34,161 nucleotides of DNA from a bacterium (GCA_030429765.1 JAUIER010000010.1:1-34161); one strand, 5' to 3'; positions 14,659 through 22,831 are shown, counted from the stretch's first letter. Notes: a model not told the origin generated them from the sequence alone. Made by a program: numbers and translations.

Positions 14659-15531
14659 ATGGCTAGATATTCTAATCGCGGTTCGGTATTTGGTCGGCGG
14701 CTGCCGATGTCCTACCGACGGCGTCCGTCGTCGCATCGATCGATGAACAAGGCCCGTTTAATGCTGGGCTTGGCCGTGGCCGTGGTTTCACTGATTTCAT
14801 ATTTTGGATCCAGCAGCTACAATCCGGTGACGGGTGAAACGCAGTATATCAGTCTGGCGCCGCATCAGGAAATCGCGATGGGGCTTCAGGCGCGTCCAGA
14901 ATTGATCCAGCAGTACGGTGGATTATATCCCGATCAGTCTGATCAGGATCTTGTCGATCGGGTGGGTTATTTGCTGGTCAATAGCAGCGAGGCCCGCGCG
15001 ACGGAATGGAATTTTGAATTTCATCTTTTGAACGATGCGCAGACGGTCAATGCCTTCGCGTTACCGGGTGGACAGGTGTTCATTACCTATGCCCTTTACG
15101 ATCAACTGGAATCAGAAGGCCAATTAGCCGGCGTATTAGGGCATGAGATCGGTCATGTGGTCGCCCGACACGGGGCGCAACATATGGCCAAGGCCGGCCT
15201 TACCCAGGGATTGATTGGGGCTGTCATGGCCGGAACGGGTCGACAGGATGCGGGCCGGATGGCCCAGATGATCGGTCAGATGGTGAATATGAAGTACGGC
15301 CGGGACGACGAACTGCAGTCAGATCATCTAGGTATCAAGTTTATGGTCGACGGGGGATATGATCCCCGTTCACTTATCGGTGTCATGGAAATTCTAGCCC
15401 GTTCGATGGGCGGAAGTCGACAGCCTGAATTCTTCAGTACGCATCCCAACCCGGAAAACCGCGTTGAAAAGATCGAGATGGCCATTCAGAGTATCTTTCC
15501 GAATGGTGTGCCGAATCATTTAAAACCATAG
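14659..15531 (+). CDS. M48-family zinc metallopeptidase, membrane-anchored (LoiP/BepA-like)
   Basis: The protein has 290 residues. A basic N terminus (about 1-34, many Arg) precedes a membrane anchor or signal segment (about 35-50). The catalytic motif HEIGH is at 162-166 with catalytic Glu163. The third zinc ligand is Glu218 in DDELQSDHLG (Asp222 follows, the usual ExxxD pattern). LPGGQVFITYALYDQL and THPNPENRVEKI are typical of the family. M48C proteins such as LoiP and BepA degrade or repair misfolded outer-membrane proteins in the periplasm. The Arg-rich N terminus is unusually long before the anchor. The gene begins 2 bp after the membrane-protein gene, without a clear ribosome site. Confidence 0.88.
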   Translation: MARYSNRGSVFGRRLPMSYRRRPSSHRSMNKARLMLGLAVAVVSLISYFGSSSYNPVTGETQYISLAPHQEIAMGLQARPELIQQYGGLYPDQSDQDLVDRVGYLLVNSSEARATEWNFEFHLLNDAQTVNAFALPGGQVFITYALYDQLESEGQLAGVLGHEIGHVVARHGAQHMAKAGLTQGLIGAVMAGTGRQDAGRMAQMIGQMVNMKYGRDDELQSDHLGIKFMVDGGYDPRSLIGVMEILARSMGGSRQPEFFSTHPNPENRVEKIEMAIQSIFPNGVPNHLKP

Positions 15532-15557
15532 TTTCATAATTTTCAAAAAGGAGTCCT

Positions 15558-15941
15558 ATGCGCCTACTTCATGTGATGCTCCGTGTCGTGGATCTGGAAC
15601 GATCCATCAAATTCTATACCGAAGTTTTGGGAATGAAGCTCTTGCGCCGCAAAGATTTTCCCGAAGGAAAGTTTACGCTGGCATTCCTGGGATATGGTGA
15701 TGAAGACGCCCATACGGCGTTGGAATTGACCCATAACTGGGAGACCAAAGAATACGAATTGGGCACCGCTTATGGTCATATCGCGATCGATGTGCCGGAC
15801 GTGTACAAAGCCTGTGAGGAGATCCGCCATCGGGGCGGCAAGGTTGTGCGCGAGGCCGGACCGATGAAACACGGTTCCACGATTCTGGCCTTTGTCGAAG
15901 ATCCTGATGGATACAAAATTGAGCTTTTGTCGAAGGGGTGA
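15558..15941 (+). CDS. gloA: Lactoylglutathione lyase (glyoxalase I)
   Basis: The protein has 127 residues. The metal ligands sit at the same numbers as in E. coli GloA: His5 (RLLHVMLRV), Glu56 (TALELTHNW), His74 (YGHIAI) and Glu122 (YKIELL). It converts the methylglyoxal-glutathione hemithioacetal to S-lactoylglutathione, a cytosolic detoxification step. This form without the extra helix (as in the Ni-dependent E. coli enzyme) is likely Ni/Co-dependent. A good ribosome site (AAAGGAG) precedes the ATG. The stop codon is followed at once by the receiver-like gene, so the two are translationally linked. Confidence 0.95.
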   Translation: MRLLHVMLRVVDLERSIKFYTEVLGMKLLRRKDFPEGKFTLAFLGYGDEDAHTALELTHNWETKEYELGTAYGHIAIDVPDVYKACEEIRHRGGKVVREAGPMKHGSTILAFVEDPDGYKIELLSKG

Positions 15942-15946
15942 TGAGG

Positions 15947-16306
15947 ATGGGGCAGCAAATACTCATCCTCGACGAAATCGAGCGCGGCGAGCTCATCAAA
16001 CAGATCCTGGAATCCGCGGACTTCGGGTATCAATGTGATTGTATGCCCGAGCTGGAAGAATGGAAGAAAGTGCTGGCGCGCAAAGACTATAACACGCTTG
16101 TGTTTCACAAAGAGGACGGACTTAAAGACCAATTACGGGCCGTTAAACAAATGAAACTGACGCATCGGCAAATGCGGGTGATCATGATCGCCGCCGAGCT
16201 CGAGGAGAGCGAGGCCTTGCTGGCTCGAGAGCATTTTGTTGATGAGTTTTGTCCGGCCGAAGACTACGCGGCGCTGATCAATTCAATTGAAGGCGTCATC
16301 GAGTAA
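15947..16306 (+). CDS. Degenerate receiver (CheY-like) domain protein
   Basis: The protein has 119 residues from the ATG at 15947, which has AAGGGG (15933-15938) eight bases upstream. A GTG at 15938 and an ATG at 15941 lie too close to it. The layout follows a response-regulator receiver: ILILDEIERGELIKQIL at the N terminus with the acidic pair Asp-Glu, a third strand NTLVFHKED, a fourth strand RVIMIAAE and a fifth region DEFCPAED. The phosphoacceptor Asp of strand 3 is absent (Phe/His there), the conserved Thr/Ser of strand 4 is Ala, and the Lys of strand 5 is Cys or missing. I infer a pseudo-receiver that cannot be phosphorylated in the usual way. There is no output domain. It sits between gloA and PPK2, which suggests a cytosolic regulatory or scaffold role. 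Confidence 0.6.
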   Translation: MGQQILILDEIERGELIKQILESADFGYQCDCMPELEEWKKVLARKDYNTLVFHKEDGLKDQLRAVKQMKLTHRQMRVIMIAAELEESEALLAREHFVDEFCPAEDYAALINSIEGVIE

Positions 16307-16330
16307 ACGAGTTTACCGAAAGAGGACAGC

Positions 16331-17134
16331 ATGGATAAGTACAAAATCAAACCCAATACCAAGGTGCTGCTGAGCCGGCACGATCCGGATGATTTGACGT
16401 ATTACGACGGTGACAAAAAAGCCGGACGAAAATATCTCAAAGAGCTGAACAAGGAGCTTTCGGAGCTTCAGAAACTGTTTTATGTCGACGGGCGGTACAA
16501 GATGCTGATTGTCCTGCAGGCGACAGATACGGGCGGTAAGGATGGAACGATACGCAGTGTGTTTCATCGTGTCAATCCGCAGGGAGTCCGGGTGGCTTCT
16601 TTCAAAAAACCGACCCCGGAGGAATTGAGCCGTGATTATTTATGGCGGGTGCACGAGGAGGTTCCGGCTAAAGGAAAAATTGTGGTATTTAACCGCAGTC
16701 ATTACGAAGATGTGCTGGTGCCGAAGGTGCACGGGTTTATTCCTCCGTCAGTGATCCAGAAACGTTATCATCATCTGGTTGAATTTGAACGTCTGCTGGC
16801 GGAAGAGGGAACGATTATCCTGAAGTTTTATCTGAACATCAGCAAACAGGAACAGAAAGAACGGCTGCAGGCCCGCCTGGATGATCCGGCCAAGCACTGG
16901 AAGTTCAATCCCGGCGATCTGGAAGAGCGAAAGCTTTGGACCAAGTACCAGCGCGCGTTTGAGGCGATGCTGTCCCGGACCAGCGAATCATTTGCGCCGT
17001 GGTATGTGATCCCGGCCAACCGAAAGTGGTATCGAAATATTGTGATCTCGCGCATCATTATTGATCAGCTCAAGTCGCTCAAACTCAAGTATCCCGTTGC
17101 GCAATGGGATCCATCCGAAATCAACATCGTCTAG
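16331..17134 (+). CDS. ppk2: Polyphosphate:nucleotide phosphotransferase, PPK2 family
   Basis: The protein has 267 residues. The Walker A-like motif ATDTGGKDGT is at 64-73, followed by VNPQGVRVASFKKPTPEEL, DYLWRVHEEVP and the Walker B segment IVVFNRSHYEDVLV (117-130), then lid residues around KHWKFNPGDLEER. These are the diagnostic motifs of one-domain PPK2 enzymes, which use polyphosphate to phosphorylate AMP, ADP or other nucleotides. The PEELxxDYLWRVH style fits the class that can phosphorylate both nucleoside mono- and diphosphates, but the substrate cannot be told by eye. Its start has GAGG nearby. PPK1 and Ppx are encoded about 8 kb downstream in the same window. Confidence 0.92.
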   Translation: MDKYKIKPNTKVLLSRHDPDDLTYYDGDKKAGRKYLKELNKELSELQKLFYVDGRYKMLIVLQATDTGGKDGTIRSVFHRVNPQGVRVASFKKPTPEELSRDYLWRVHEEVPAKGKIVVFNRSHYEDVLVPKVHGFIPPSVIQKRYHHLVEFERLLAEEGTIILKFYLNISKQEQKERLQARLDDPAKHWKFNPGDLEERKLWTKYQRAFEAMLSRTSESFAPWYVIPANRKWYRNIVISRIIIDQLKSLKLKYPVAQWDPSEINIV

Positions 17135-17148
17135 CAAAAGTGTCTCGA

Positions 17149-17829
17149 ATGAAAAATACATTGATCCTGATCCCGCCATCCGAAGGCAAGACACCGGGAG
17201 GGAATGGACGGTCATTGAAAAAGGCCTCGAGCCATATCAAACCCATGATCGATGCGCTCAGTCATGTCAAAGACAGTGAGTGGGGCAAGATTTTAGGTGT
17301 CAAAGGCAAGGCGCTGGAGGCCGCGGTTGAGGCCAACACCAACATACTGACGTCACCAACGATGGCCGCGATCGAACGATACTCCGGTGTGGTCTACAAA
17401 GCCATTGATCACACTTCCCTAGACCAAGCCAGCCGCAAAGTCTTTGATCAGTCTGTGCGGATTGTCTCAGCGGTTTTCGGTCTGGTTAAGCCGCAGGACA
17501 TGATTCCCGATTACAAACTCAAAATCGACAAACTAGGGGCGGACAAATACTGGAAGTCGCTAAACGCCAAGACGCTCAAAGATGTGTTTGTTATCGACCT
17601 TCTTCCCAAGGCGCATCAGAAGGCGGTGGAATACGACAACGGTGTGGTTGTTGAATTTTTTCATCTGCGCGACGGCCGAAAAATATCAGCCGGTCATCAG
17701 GGCAAGCACATCAAAGGGCGATTCATCCGGTGGTTGGTCCAACAGCCCGCGTTGAATCCTGAGTGCTTTGTCCAGTTCACGGACGAGGGATATAAGTGGA
17801 ACGGGGAGGCCTTCACCAAGAAGGTTTAG
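17149..17829 (+). CDS. yaaA: YaaA-family (UPF0246/DUF328) peroxide-stress protein
   Basis: The protein has 226 residues from the ATG at 17149. The frame is open further upstream over the end of ppk2, but LILIPPSEGKTPGG is the true N terminus of this family. Other family segments are ERYSGVVYKAIDH, VRIVSAVFGLVKPQDMIPDYKLKI and the C-terminal FTDEGYKWNGEAF. E. coli YaaA limits iron-dependent DNA damage during peroxide stress and binds DNA. The PPSEGK variant with a shorter length is the form common outside enterobacteria. It follows ppk2 by 14 bp and precedes a noncoding stretch. Confidence 0.85.
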   Translation: MKNTLILIPPSEGKTPGGNGRSLKKASSHIKPMIDALSHVKDSEWGKILGVKGKALEAAVEANTNILTSPTMAAIERYSGVVYKAIDHTSLDQASRKVFDQSVRIVSAVFGLVKPQDMIPDYKLKIDKLGADKYWKSLNAKTLKDVFVIDLLPKAHQKAVEYDNGVVVEFFHLRDGRKISAGHQGKHIKGRFIRWLVQQPALNPECFVQFTDEGYKWNGEAFTKKV

Positions 17830-17904
17830 TTGGTCTATTTTCTTCAATACTCAAGTAGTTTTAGATTTAAACTATTGAAATCAATAAATTAATGAAAAAA
17901 AACC

Positions 17905-17929
17905 TATCATGTATAAAAAATACATGATA
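17905..17929. promoter_or_regulatory. Perfect 10-bp palindrome upstream of the HMG-CoA reductase-photolyase operon
   Basis: TATCATGTAT (17905-17914) and ATACATGATA (17920-17929) are separated by AAAAA. It lies 20 bp upstream of the -35, an activator-type position. It has the size and symmetry of a dimer operator. A T-run does not follow, so it is not a terminator. Confidence 0.5.
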
Positions 17930-17948
17930 TGTGCGTGTTTTAGAAGCG

Positions 17949-17976
17949 TTGTCTCATGCTTACAAACTGCTACACT
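17949..17976 (+). promoter_or_regulatory. Predicted promoter of the HMG-CoA reductase-photolyase operon
   Basis: TTGTCT (17949-17954) and TACACT (17971-17976) are 16 bp apart. Both boxes are imperfect, which would suit an activated promoter. The leader to the ATG at 18030 is about 46 bases and contains AAGGAGG at 18017-18023. The remainder of 17830-17904 is AT-rich; a bulged TTCAATA/TATTGAA hairpin (17843-17879) could be a weak terminator for yaaA. Confidence 0.45.
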
Positions 17977-18029
17977 GTCAGTAAGTGGTCAGACAGGGCC
18001 GCCCAATCACAATACCAAGGAGGCCAGCG

Positions 18030-19301
18030 ATGCCAATGTCCAACGCCCTTTACAAGTCAATGATTAATACGGTGATCGATTCGGAAGTCATGGATCGAAT
18101 TGAGCCCAAGTTACAGTCCAAATCGGTGAAGGATACACCACTGGTGCGTAACTTTGATAAAGTTAAGCATCAGCATGCCTTGGACTATGTGTGCGGTCGC
18201 AACAATGTGGCCGGCGAAGAGCACTATCAAGGCAACATCGAGAATTTTATCGGCGTGGCGCAGGTGCCCATCGGGGTGGCCGGACCGTTGCGTGTGAACG
18301 GGGCCTATGCCAATGGCGATTTTTTTGTCCCGCTGGCGACAACGGAAGGCGCGCTAGTCGCCTCGTATAACAGGGGAGCCAGGGCGATGAGCATGAGCGG
18401 CGGCGCGACTGCATTGTGTGTCAGTGATTGCATCTCGCGGGCGCCGGGTTTTGTCTTTAGGAACATCAGTGAGTCCAGTCGATTTGTGGCCTGGTGCTCG
18501 GAAAATTTCGAGATATTTAAGGACATCGTCCAGCAAGTCACTCGTTTTGGTCGTCTGCAGGATATGCAGCCGACGCTGGAAAACAACTACGTCTTCATAA
18601 ACTTCCAATACACCACCGGCGACGCGGCCGGGCAGAACATGGTGACGATTGCGACTGAGGCTATATGTCAATGTATTGTTAATTTTGCACCCGTCAAACC
18701 CCAACGTTGGTACATCGAGGCGAATTTGTCAGGTGACAAGAAGGCCACACGATTGTCACATCAGACCGGCCGAGGTAAAAAGGTCCTGGCTGAAGTTGTG
18801 ATCCCGGCAGGGATTGTTCAGAAGATGTTGCGCACAACGCCGCAGAAGATTGTTGATTATTCAGCGATGGCGACGCAAGGAGGTATTCAGAGCGGGTCGA
18901 TCGGTACGCATGGTCATTTTGCCAACGCGTTAACGGCGTTGTACATCGCGTGCGGTCAGGATGCCGCTTGCGTATCGGAGTCCGCGATTGGCACATCGCG
19001 CGCGGAGGTGACCGAAGACGGCGATCTGTATGCGTGCGTATCGCTACCCAATCTGGTTGTCGGCACCGTCGGGGGCGGGACACATTTGCCCACGCAGCGA
19101 GAGTGTCTGGACATGCTAGGTTGTCTGGGTAAGGGAAAATCGCGCAAGTTTGCTGAAATTTGCGCGGCGACAGTGCTCGCGGGCGAGATCTCCATCGCGG
19201 CGGCACTTTCAGCCGGACACTTCACGGCCGCGCATATCAACTACGCGCGCAAACCCAAGACCGATTCAGAACCGACACCCGATTATTGCTGCAGTATCTA
19301 A
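18030..19301 (+). CDS. Hydroxymethylglutaryl-CoA reductase
   Basis: The protein has 423 residues from the ATG at 18030, six bases after AAGGAGG; an upstream GTG frame extension is not used. It reduces HMG-CoA to mevalonate with NAD(P)H. Catalytic residues are all present: Glu107 in TTEGALV, Lys237/238 in SGDKKAT, Asp311 in GQDAAC and His397 in AGHFTAAH. The ENFIGVAQVPIGVAGPL, GDAAGQNM and GTVGGGTHLPTQ segments match class I-like enzymes (class I usually has GDAMGMNM). It lacks a membrane anchor and is soluble. It ends in DYCCSI with a short Pro/Ser-rich tail. No other mevalonate-pathway gene occurs in the window, and the gene leads an operon with a photolyase, an unusual setting. Confidence 0.93.
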   Translation: MPMSNALYKSMINTVIDSEVMDRIEPKLQSKSVKDTPLVRNFDKVKHQHALDYVCGRNNVAGEEHYQGNIENFIGVAQVPIGVAGPLRVNGAYANGDFFVPLATTEGALVASYNRGARAMSMSGGATALCVSDCISRAPGFVFRNISESSRFVAWCSENFEIFKDIVQQVTRFGRLQDMQPTLENNYVFINFQYTTGDAAGQNMVTIATEAICQCIVNFAPVKPQRWYIEANLSGDKKATRLSHQTGRGKKVLAEVVIPAGIVQKMLRTTPQKIVDYSAMATQGGIQSGSIGTHGHFANALTALYIACGQDAACVSESAIGTSRAEVTEDGDLYACVSLPNLVVGTVGGGTHLPTQRECLDMLGCLGKGKSRKFAEICAATVLAGEISIAAALSAGHFTAAHINYARKPKTDSEPTPDYCCSI

Positions 19302-19315
19302 CAAGGAAATGAGCG

Positions 19316-20311
19316 ATGAAAAGCATATCTATTGATCACTCAATTGATCATCTGCGTTTTGCCCGACGTGTACGGAACATCAAGTGTTTCGGATCACAGG
19401 GAATGTCCTACTCCGCGTTGCAGCCTGAGATACGTGAATTTCGTCATCCCGATTTTAAGGGCTTCATCCCGTACATGCGAGTGTGGGGAATCGACTATGT
19501 GCTGTCAAATCCGATCACACCCAAGTCGCATTACGCGACGGCCATTCAGGAATTTCGTCATCGGCATCCCAACGCGGTGTTTTGTCAAGTCGATCACCTG
19601 ATGGCCCGTTTGTTCAATGCAAATGGATACACGGTCAATGGTTTCGGCGTCGAACACTGGTTGAGTCTGTCAAATTTTCGGATCACCTGGAAAGAACGAC
19701 GGGGAATCAAGCGATTCCTTTCGCGCCTGTCGAATCTGGGGTACAGCGTCTTTGAACATTTGGATTTTCAGTCCGAGACTTACGATATCAGCCGGGATTG
19801 GCTGACGTCTAAACAAAATTCCAGCGAGTTTCGTTTTTTGGCCCGCCCCTACGGGATGGATTACGGGCAGGGCATGCGCACATTTTATATGGTCCATCAA
19901 CGCCGGCTCATCGGTTTTTGCACATGGGATCCGATTTATACGGACGAAGGGACGGGCGTGCCGACTCGATATGTCATGCAGCACCTTCGTGTGCGGTCGG
20001 ATGCTCCGTCGGGAGCGGGTGATTTTCTGCTGGCCAATTGCCTGATGTGTCTGCGCGATGAGGGTATAAAGTTCGCGTCACTGGGATTATCGCCGCTATA
20101 CAGGCGTGCCAATCCATTTCCGGGATATTCCCGGTTCGCGGAAAAGATTTTCGAGATGATCTACAGAACGGAACGATTCTACCGGTTCAAAAACGTGGGC
20201 GAACACAAGGACCGGTTTCAGACGATCAAGCATCAGACTTATGTGGCGACGTCAGGGTTTTTTACACCGCGTAAATTGGTAGGACTTTTGAAGGTCAATA
20301 ATCTTATTTGA
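19316..20311 (+). CDS. DUF2156 (phosphatidylglycerol lysyltransferase C-terminal-like) protein
   Basis: The protein has 331 residues, no membrane part. It matches the GNAT-fold domain of DUF2156/LPG-synthase C-terminal proteins: FRFLARPYGMDYGQGMRTFYMV, then LIGFCTWDPIY, MQHLRVRSDAPSGAGDFLLANCLMCLRDEGIKFASLGLSPL (the usual D-P-x-x-x-x-G/A-x-x-D/E-x-L stretch) and EHKDRFQTIKHQTYVATSG near the end. LPG synthases transfer amino acids from tRNA to membrane lipids, but stand-alone soluble DUF2156 proteins have unknown substrates. It begins 14 bp after the HMG-CoA reductase stop and 13 bp before the SRPBCC gene. AAGGAAATGAG serves as the ribosome site. Confidence 0.75.
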   Translation: MKSISIDHSIDHLRFARRVRNIKCFGSQGMSYSALQPEIREFRHPDFKGFIPYMRVWGIDYVLSNPITPKSHYATAIQEFRHRHPNAVFCQVDHLMARLFNANGYTVNGFGVEHWLSLSNFRITWKERRGIKRFLSRLSNLGYSVFEHLDFQSETYDISRDWLTSKQNSSEFRFLARPYGMDYGQGMRTFYMVHQRRLIGFCTWDPIYTDEGTGVPTRYVMQHLRVRSDAPSGAGDFLLANCLMCLRDEGIKFASLGLSPLYRRANPFPGYSRFAEKIFEMIYRTERFYRFKNVGEHKDRFQTIKHQTYVATSGFFTPRKLVGLLKVNNLI

Positions 20312-20324
20312 GCAGGGGACAGCA

Positions 20325-20801
20325 ATGAAGATATTCCAGTTAAGCCGCCGTCAGGTGATTCCCATTTCCCTTCAGGATTCATGGGACTTTTTTCAAAGCC
20401 CCAACAATTTGGCAGAGATCACACCTAAGGAACTGGCGCTGCGGATCAAAGTCAAAGTGAATCAGCCGATCTACAACGGGATGATCATTGAGTATGATGT
20501 TAAGCCGCTGTTAAATATTCCGTTGCTGTGGCTGACCGAAATCAAGCATGTCAACGCCCCGTACTTTTTTGTCGACGAGCAGCGCTTCGGTCCGTACAAA
20601 TTTTGGTATCATCAGCATTTTTTTAAAGAGGTTCCCGGCGGAACAGAAGTCGTGGATGAAGTTTATTACGGTCTGCCCTATGGTTGTTTGTCGGGGTTGA
20701 TCGATCGTATGTATGTGCGTCGACAGCTTGACCATATTTTTGACTATAGATTCAAAACTCTCGAAAAAAAGTTTGGTCGGATGACCGCCGATAAGAGCTG
20801 A
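20325..20801 (+). CDS. SRPBCC-superfamily ligand-binding protein
   Basis: The protein has 158 residues with no signal peptide. The START-like pattern is clear: FQLSRRQVIPISLQDSWDFFQSPNNLAEITP at the N terminus, a GMIIEYDVKPL strand, LWLTEIKHVNAPYFFVDEQRFGPYKFWYHQHFFKEVPGGTEVVDEVYYGLPYG in the middle and a long C-terminal helix (RRQLDHIFDYRFKTLEKKF). The fold encloses a hydrophobic pocket; related proteins act on or carry polyketide, steroid or other hydrophobic ligands. SRPBCC genes often lie next to photolyase genes in other bacteria (recall, not checked). A ribosome site AGGGGA precedes it, and the photolyase start follows 15 bp after its stop. Confidence 0.8.
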   Translation: MKIFQLSRRQVIPISLQDSWDFFQSPNNLAEITPKELALRIKVKVNQPIYNGMIIEYDVKPLLNIPLLWLTEIKHVNAPYFFVDEQRFGPYKFWYHQHFFKEVPGGTEVVDEVYYGLPYGCLSGLIDRMYVRRQLDHIFDYRFKTLEKKFGRMTADKS

Positions 20802-20816
20802 CGAAGGAGGATGGGT

Positions 20817-22205
20817 ATGGCCGGTTCGTCAAGATACGAACGCAGCGTTTTTATATTTCGCCGCGACTTGCGGCTTCAGGATAACACGGGACTGATCAGG
20901 GCTCTGGAAGAGTCGGAGATGGTTATCCCGTGTTTTATTTTTGACCCTAGACAAATCAGTAACAATGATTACCGGGCGGATAATTGTGTGCAGTTTATGC
21001 TGCAGTCGCTCGATGAGCTCGACGCGGAGCTCAAGGGCAAGGACAGCCGTTTGTATCTCTTTCATGGAAAGCCGTCCGACGTCGTTTCTGCCTTGTATCG
21101 GGAGGTTTCGTTCGGCGCGGTTTATGTGAATCATGATTATACCCCCTTCAGTATTCACCGCGATCTGGCGATTGAATCGGCCTGTAAAGATCTGGGGATA
21201 AATTTTCATCATAACGCGGATTATCTGCTTAACGAACCCGACGAAGTGCCTAAACAGGATGGCGGCGTTTACAGTGTCTATTCGCCATTCGCGCGACGGG
21301 CCAGAGAGAATGAGGTTCGTCAGCCCCGTCGGAACGGAAGGAGTAATTATTACGGGCGGCCAATTAAGCTGCACGAGGCGGGTATTTACAAAAAAGTGCT
21401 GACGTCAACCAATGACAATTTATTCATGAAGGGCGGTCGCTCGGAGGCGTTGAAAATTTTACGCTCGATCGGAGATTACACGAATTATGACAACGAGCGT
21501 AATCTGCCCGCCGTGCGCGGAACTACCGGACTATCCGCGCACAATAAGTTCGGCACGTGTTCAATCCGCGAGGTCTACCATGCCATTGTCGACAAGCTCG
21601 GCAAAGGGCACACGATGATCAACGAACTGTACTGGCGGGATTTTTTTACACATGTGGGGTATCATAATCCGGATGTGTTGGGCAGCGCGTTTCATGAAAA
21701 GTACAATAAACTCAAATGGAGCGGCAGCAAGAAAGACTTTCAGCGATGGTGCGAGGGGCAGACCGGATTTCCGATTGTGGATGCCGGGATGCGCGAACTC
21801 AACACCACCGGCTACATGCATAACCGCGTGCGGATGATCACGGCGTCATTCCTGGTCAAGGATCTTCATATCGACTGGCGCTGGGGTGAAAAATATTTCG
21901 CGCAGCGGCTGATTGATTACGATCCATTTGTCAATAACGGCAACTGGCAGTGGGCCGCTTCCACCGGTTGCGACGCACAGCCCTATTTTCGGATATTCAA
22001 TCCCTGGCGTCAGCAGGAAAAGTTTGATCCCGACGCCAAATACATCAAGCAATGGATTCCGGAATTGAAGAGTCTGTCACCCAAGGAAATCCATAAGTGG
22101 GAGGGGGGTGGATCATTGTTTAACGAAGATTATCCGGCGCCGATGGTCGACCATTCCGCCGAAAGCCAAAAGGCCAAACAGATGTACAAGGAGTTGAAGG
22201 GGTAG
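20817..22205 (+). CDS. phrB: Deoxyribodipyrimidine photolyase, class I CPD type
   Basis: The protein has 462 residues from the ATG at 20817. AAGGAGG abuts the earlier ATG at 20811, leaving no spacing, whereas it is six bases before 20817. The N-terminal antenna domain begins FIFRRDLRLQDNTGL. The FAD domain has NELYWRDFF, the TGFPIVDAGMRELNTTGYMHNRVRM stretch, DWRWGEKYFAQRLIDYDPFVNNGNWQWAASTGCDAQPYFRIFNPW and a normal C-terminus. The enzyme repairs cyclobutane pyrimidine dimers with blue/UV-A light. A cryptochrome role cannot be excluded, but the repair-type FAD pocket is intact. In E. coli PhrB, Trp382, Trp359 and Trp306 form the electron chain, and Trp residues occur in the matching segments here. 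Confidence 0.92.
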   Translation: MAGSSRYERSVFIFRRDLRLQDNTGLIRALEESEMVIPCFIFDPRQISNNDYRADNCVQFMLQSLDELDAELKGKDSRLYLFHGKPSDVVSALYREVSFGAVYVNHDYTPFSIHRDLAIESACKDLGINFHHNADYLLNEPDEVPKQDGGVYSVYSPFARRARENEVRQPRRNGRSNYYGRPIKLHEAGIYKKVLTSTNDNLFMKGGRSEALKILRSIGDYTNYDNERNLPAVRGTTGLSAHNKFGTCSIREVYHAIVDKLGKGHTMINELYWRDFFTHVGYHNPDVLGSAFHEKYNKLKWSGSKKDFQRWCEGQTGFPIVDAGMRELNTTGYMHNRVRMITASFLVKDLHIDWRWGEKYFAQRLIDYDPFVNNGNWQWAASTGCDAQPYFRIFNPWRQQEKFDPDAKYIKQWIPELKSLSPKEIHKWEGGGSLFNEDYPAPMVDHSAESQKAKQMYKELKG

Positions 22206-22208
22206 ACC

Positions 22209-22766
22209 ATGGAGCAGAAAACCAAGTCAGTGTGGCTGTCGGCTATACTCATTGCGGGCGGATTGATCGGAGGCTATGCGGCTTATCGGTTGATTTACTC
22301 TCCCGGTGACGGGCTTGATGCTGGTATGGTGTCACGGATTTTATTCGTCGTGAATTGTGTGAGCACGTTCTATATGGTCGGACTCATCTGGATCGTCCAG
22401 TGTGTTAATTATCCGCTGTTCGCGCGGGTTGGGATCGATCAATTTTCTGATTTTCATCAGCGTCATGTCGGCCGGGTCACCGCGGTTGTCGCCGGTCCCA
22501 TGTTTCTCGAGGCTGTAACCGCGCTTCTGATGCTCTTTTATCCGCGTCCCGGAATCCCCCGAAACTTATTGGGCCTTGGCATGATCCTGATCTTTGTGAT
22601 CTGGATTTCAACCCTTATCCTTCAGGTGCCGCTGCATAACCGCTTGTCGCGCGGTTTCAACGCCCAGGCGGCGCGTCGGATGGTGTCTACCAATTGGGTT
22701 CGCACGGTGGCCTGGACACTGCGCGGCGGTTTGATGTCCTACCTGATGTTTGTTTCCCTCCAATAA
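22209..22766 (+). CDS. Four-helix membrane protein linked to photolyase
   Basis: The protein has 185 residues with four predicted membrane segments (about 9-25, 43-65, 92-110 and 122-140) and a C-terminal hydrophobic segment. The motif WIVQCVNYPLFARVG, then FHQRHVGRVTAVV and GPMFLEAVTALLML, recalls DUF1772-like (anthrone-oxygenase-related) membrane proteins. Similar proteins occur near photolyase genes (recall). The start is 3 bases after the photolyase stop with AAGGGG overlapping that stop, so translation is coupled. Function unknown; it is the last gene of this operon. Confidence 0.6.
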   Translation: MEQKTKSVWLSAILIAGGLIGGYAAYRLIYSPGDGLDAGMVSRILFVVNCVSTFYMVGLIWIVQCVNYPLFARVGIDQFSDFHQRHVGRVTAVVAGPMFLEAVTALLMLFYPRPGIPRNLLGLGMILIFVIWISTLILQVPLHNRLSRGFNAQAARRMVSTNWVRTVAWTLRGGLMSYLMFVSLQ

Positions 22767-22768
22767 AT

Positions 22769-22796
22769 TTGTCAATTGACTGATTTCATGTATAAT
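22769..22796 (+). promoter_or_regulatory. Strong predicted promoter for the hisI-like gene
   Basis: TTGTCA (22769-22774) and TATAAT (22791-22796) are 16 bp apart, close to consensus. TCATG (22786-22790) immediately precedes the -10, so the sequence reads TCATGTATAAT, shared with the ppx promoter. Confidence 0.65.
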
Positions 22797-22831
22797 GGTG
22801 GCTCAATCTAACAAGGAAAGGATTTGACGCG

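Noticed and set aside
19284-19298. C-terminal CCSI of HMG-CoA reductase resembling a eukaryotic CaaX box
   Set aside because: Bacteria generally lack protein prenyltransferases, and the third position is not aliphatic. It is most likely chance.
20829-21374. 181-codon open frame on the minus strand
   Set aside because: It lies fully antisense to the photolyase gene, shows no motif and no ribosome site. It is a by-product of the codon pattern on the other strand.
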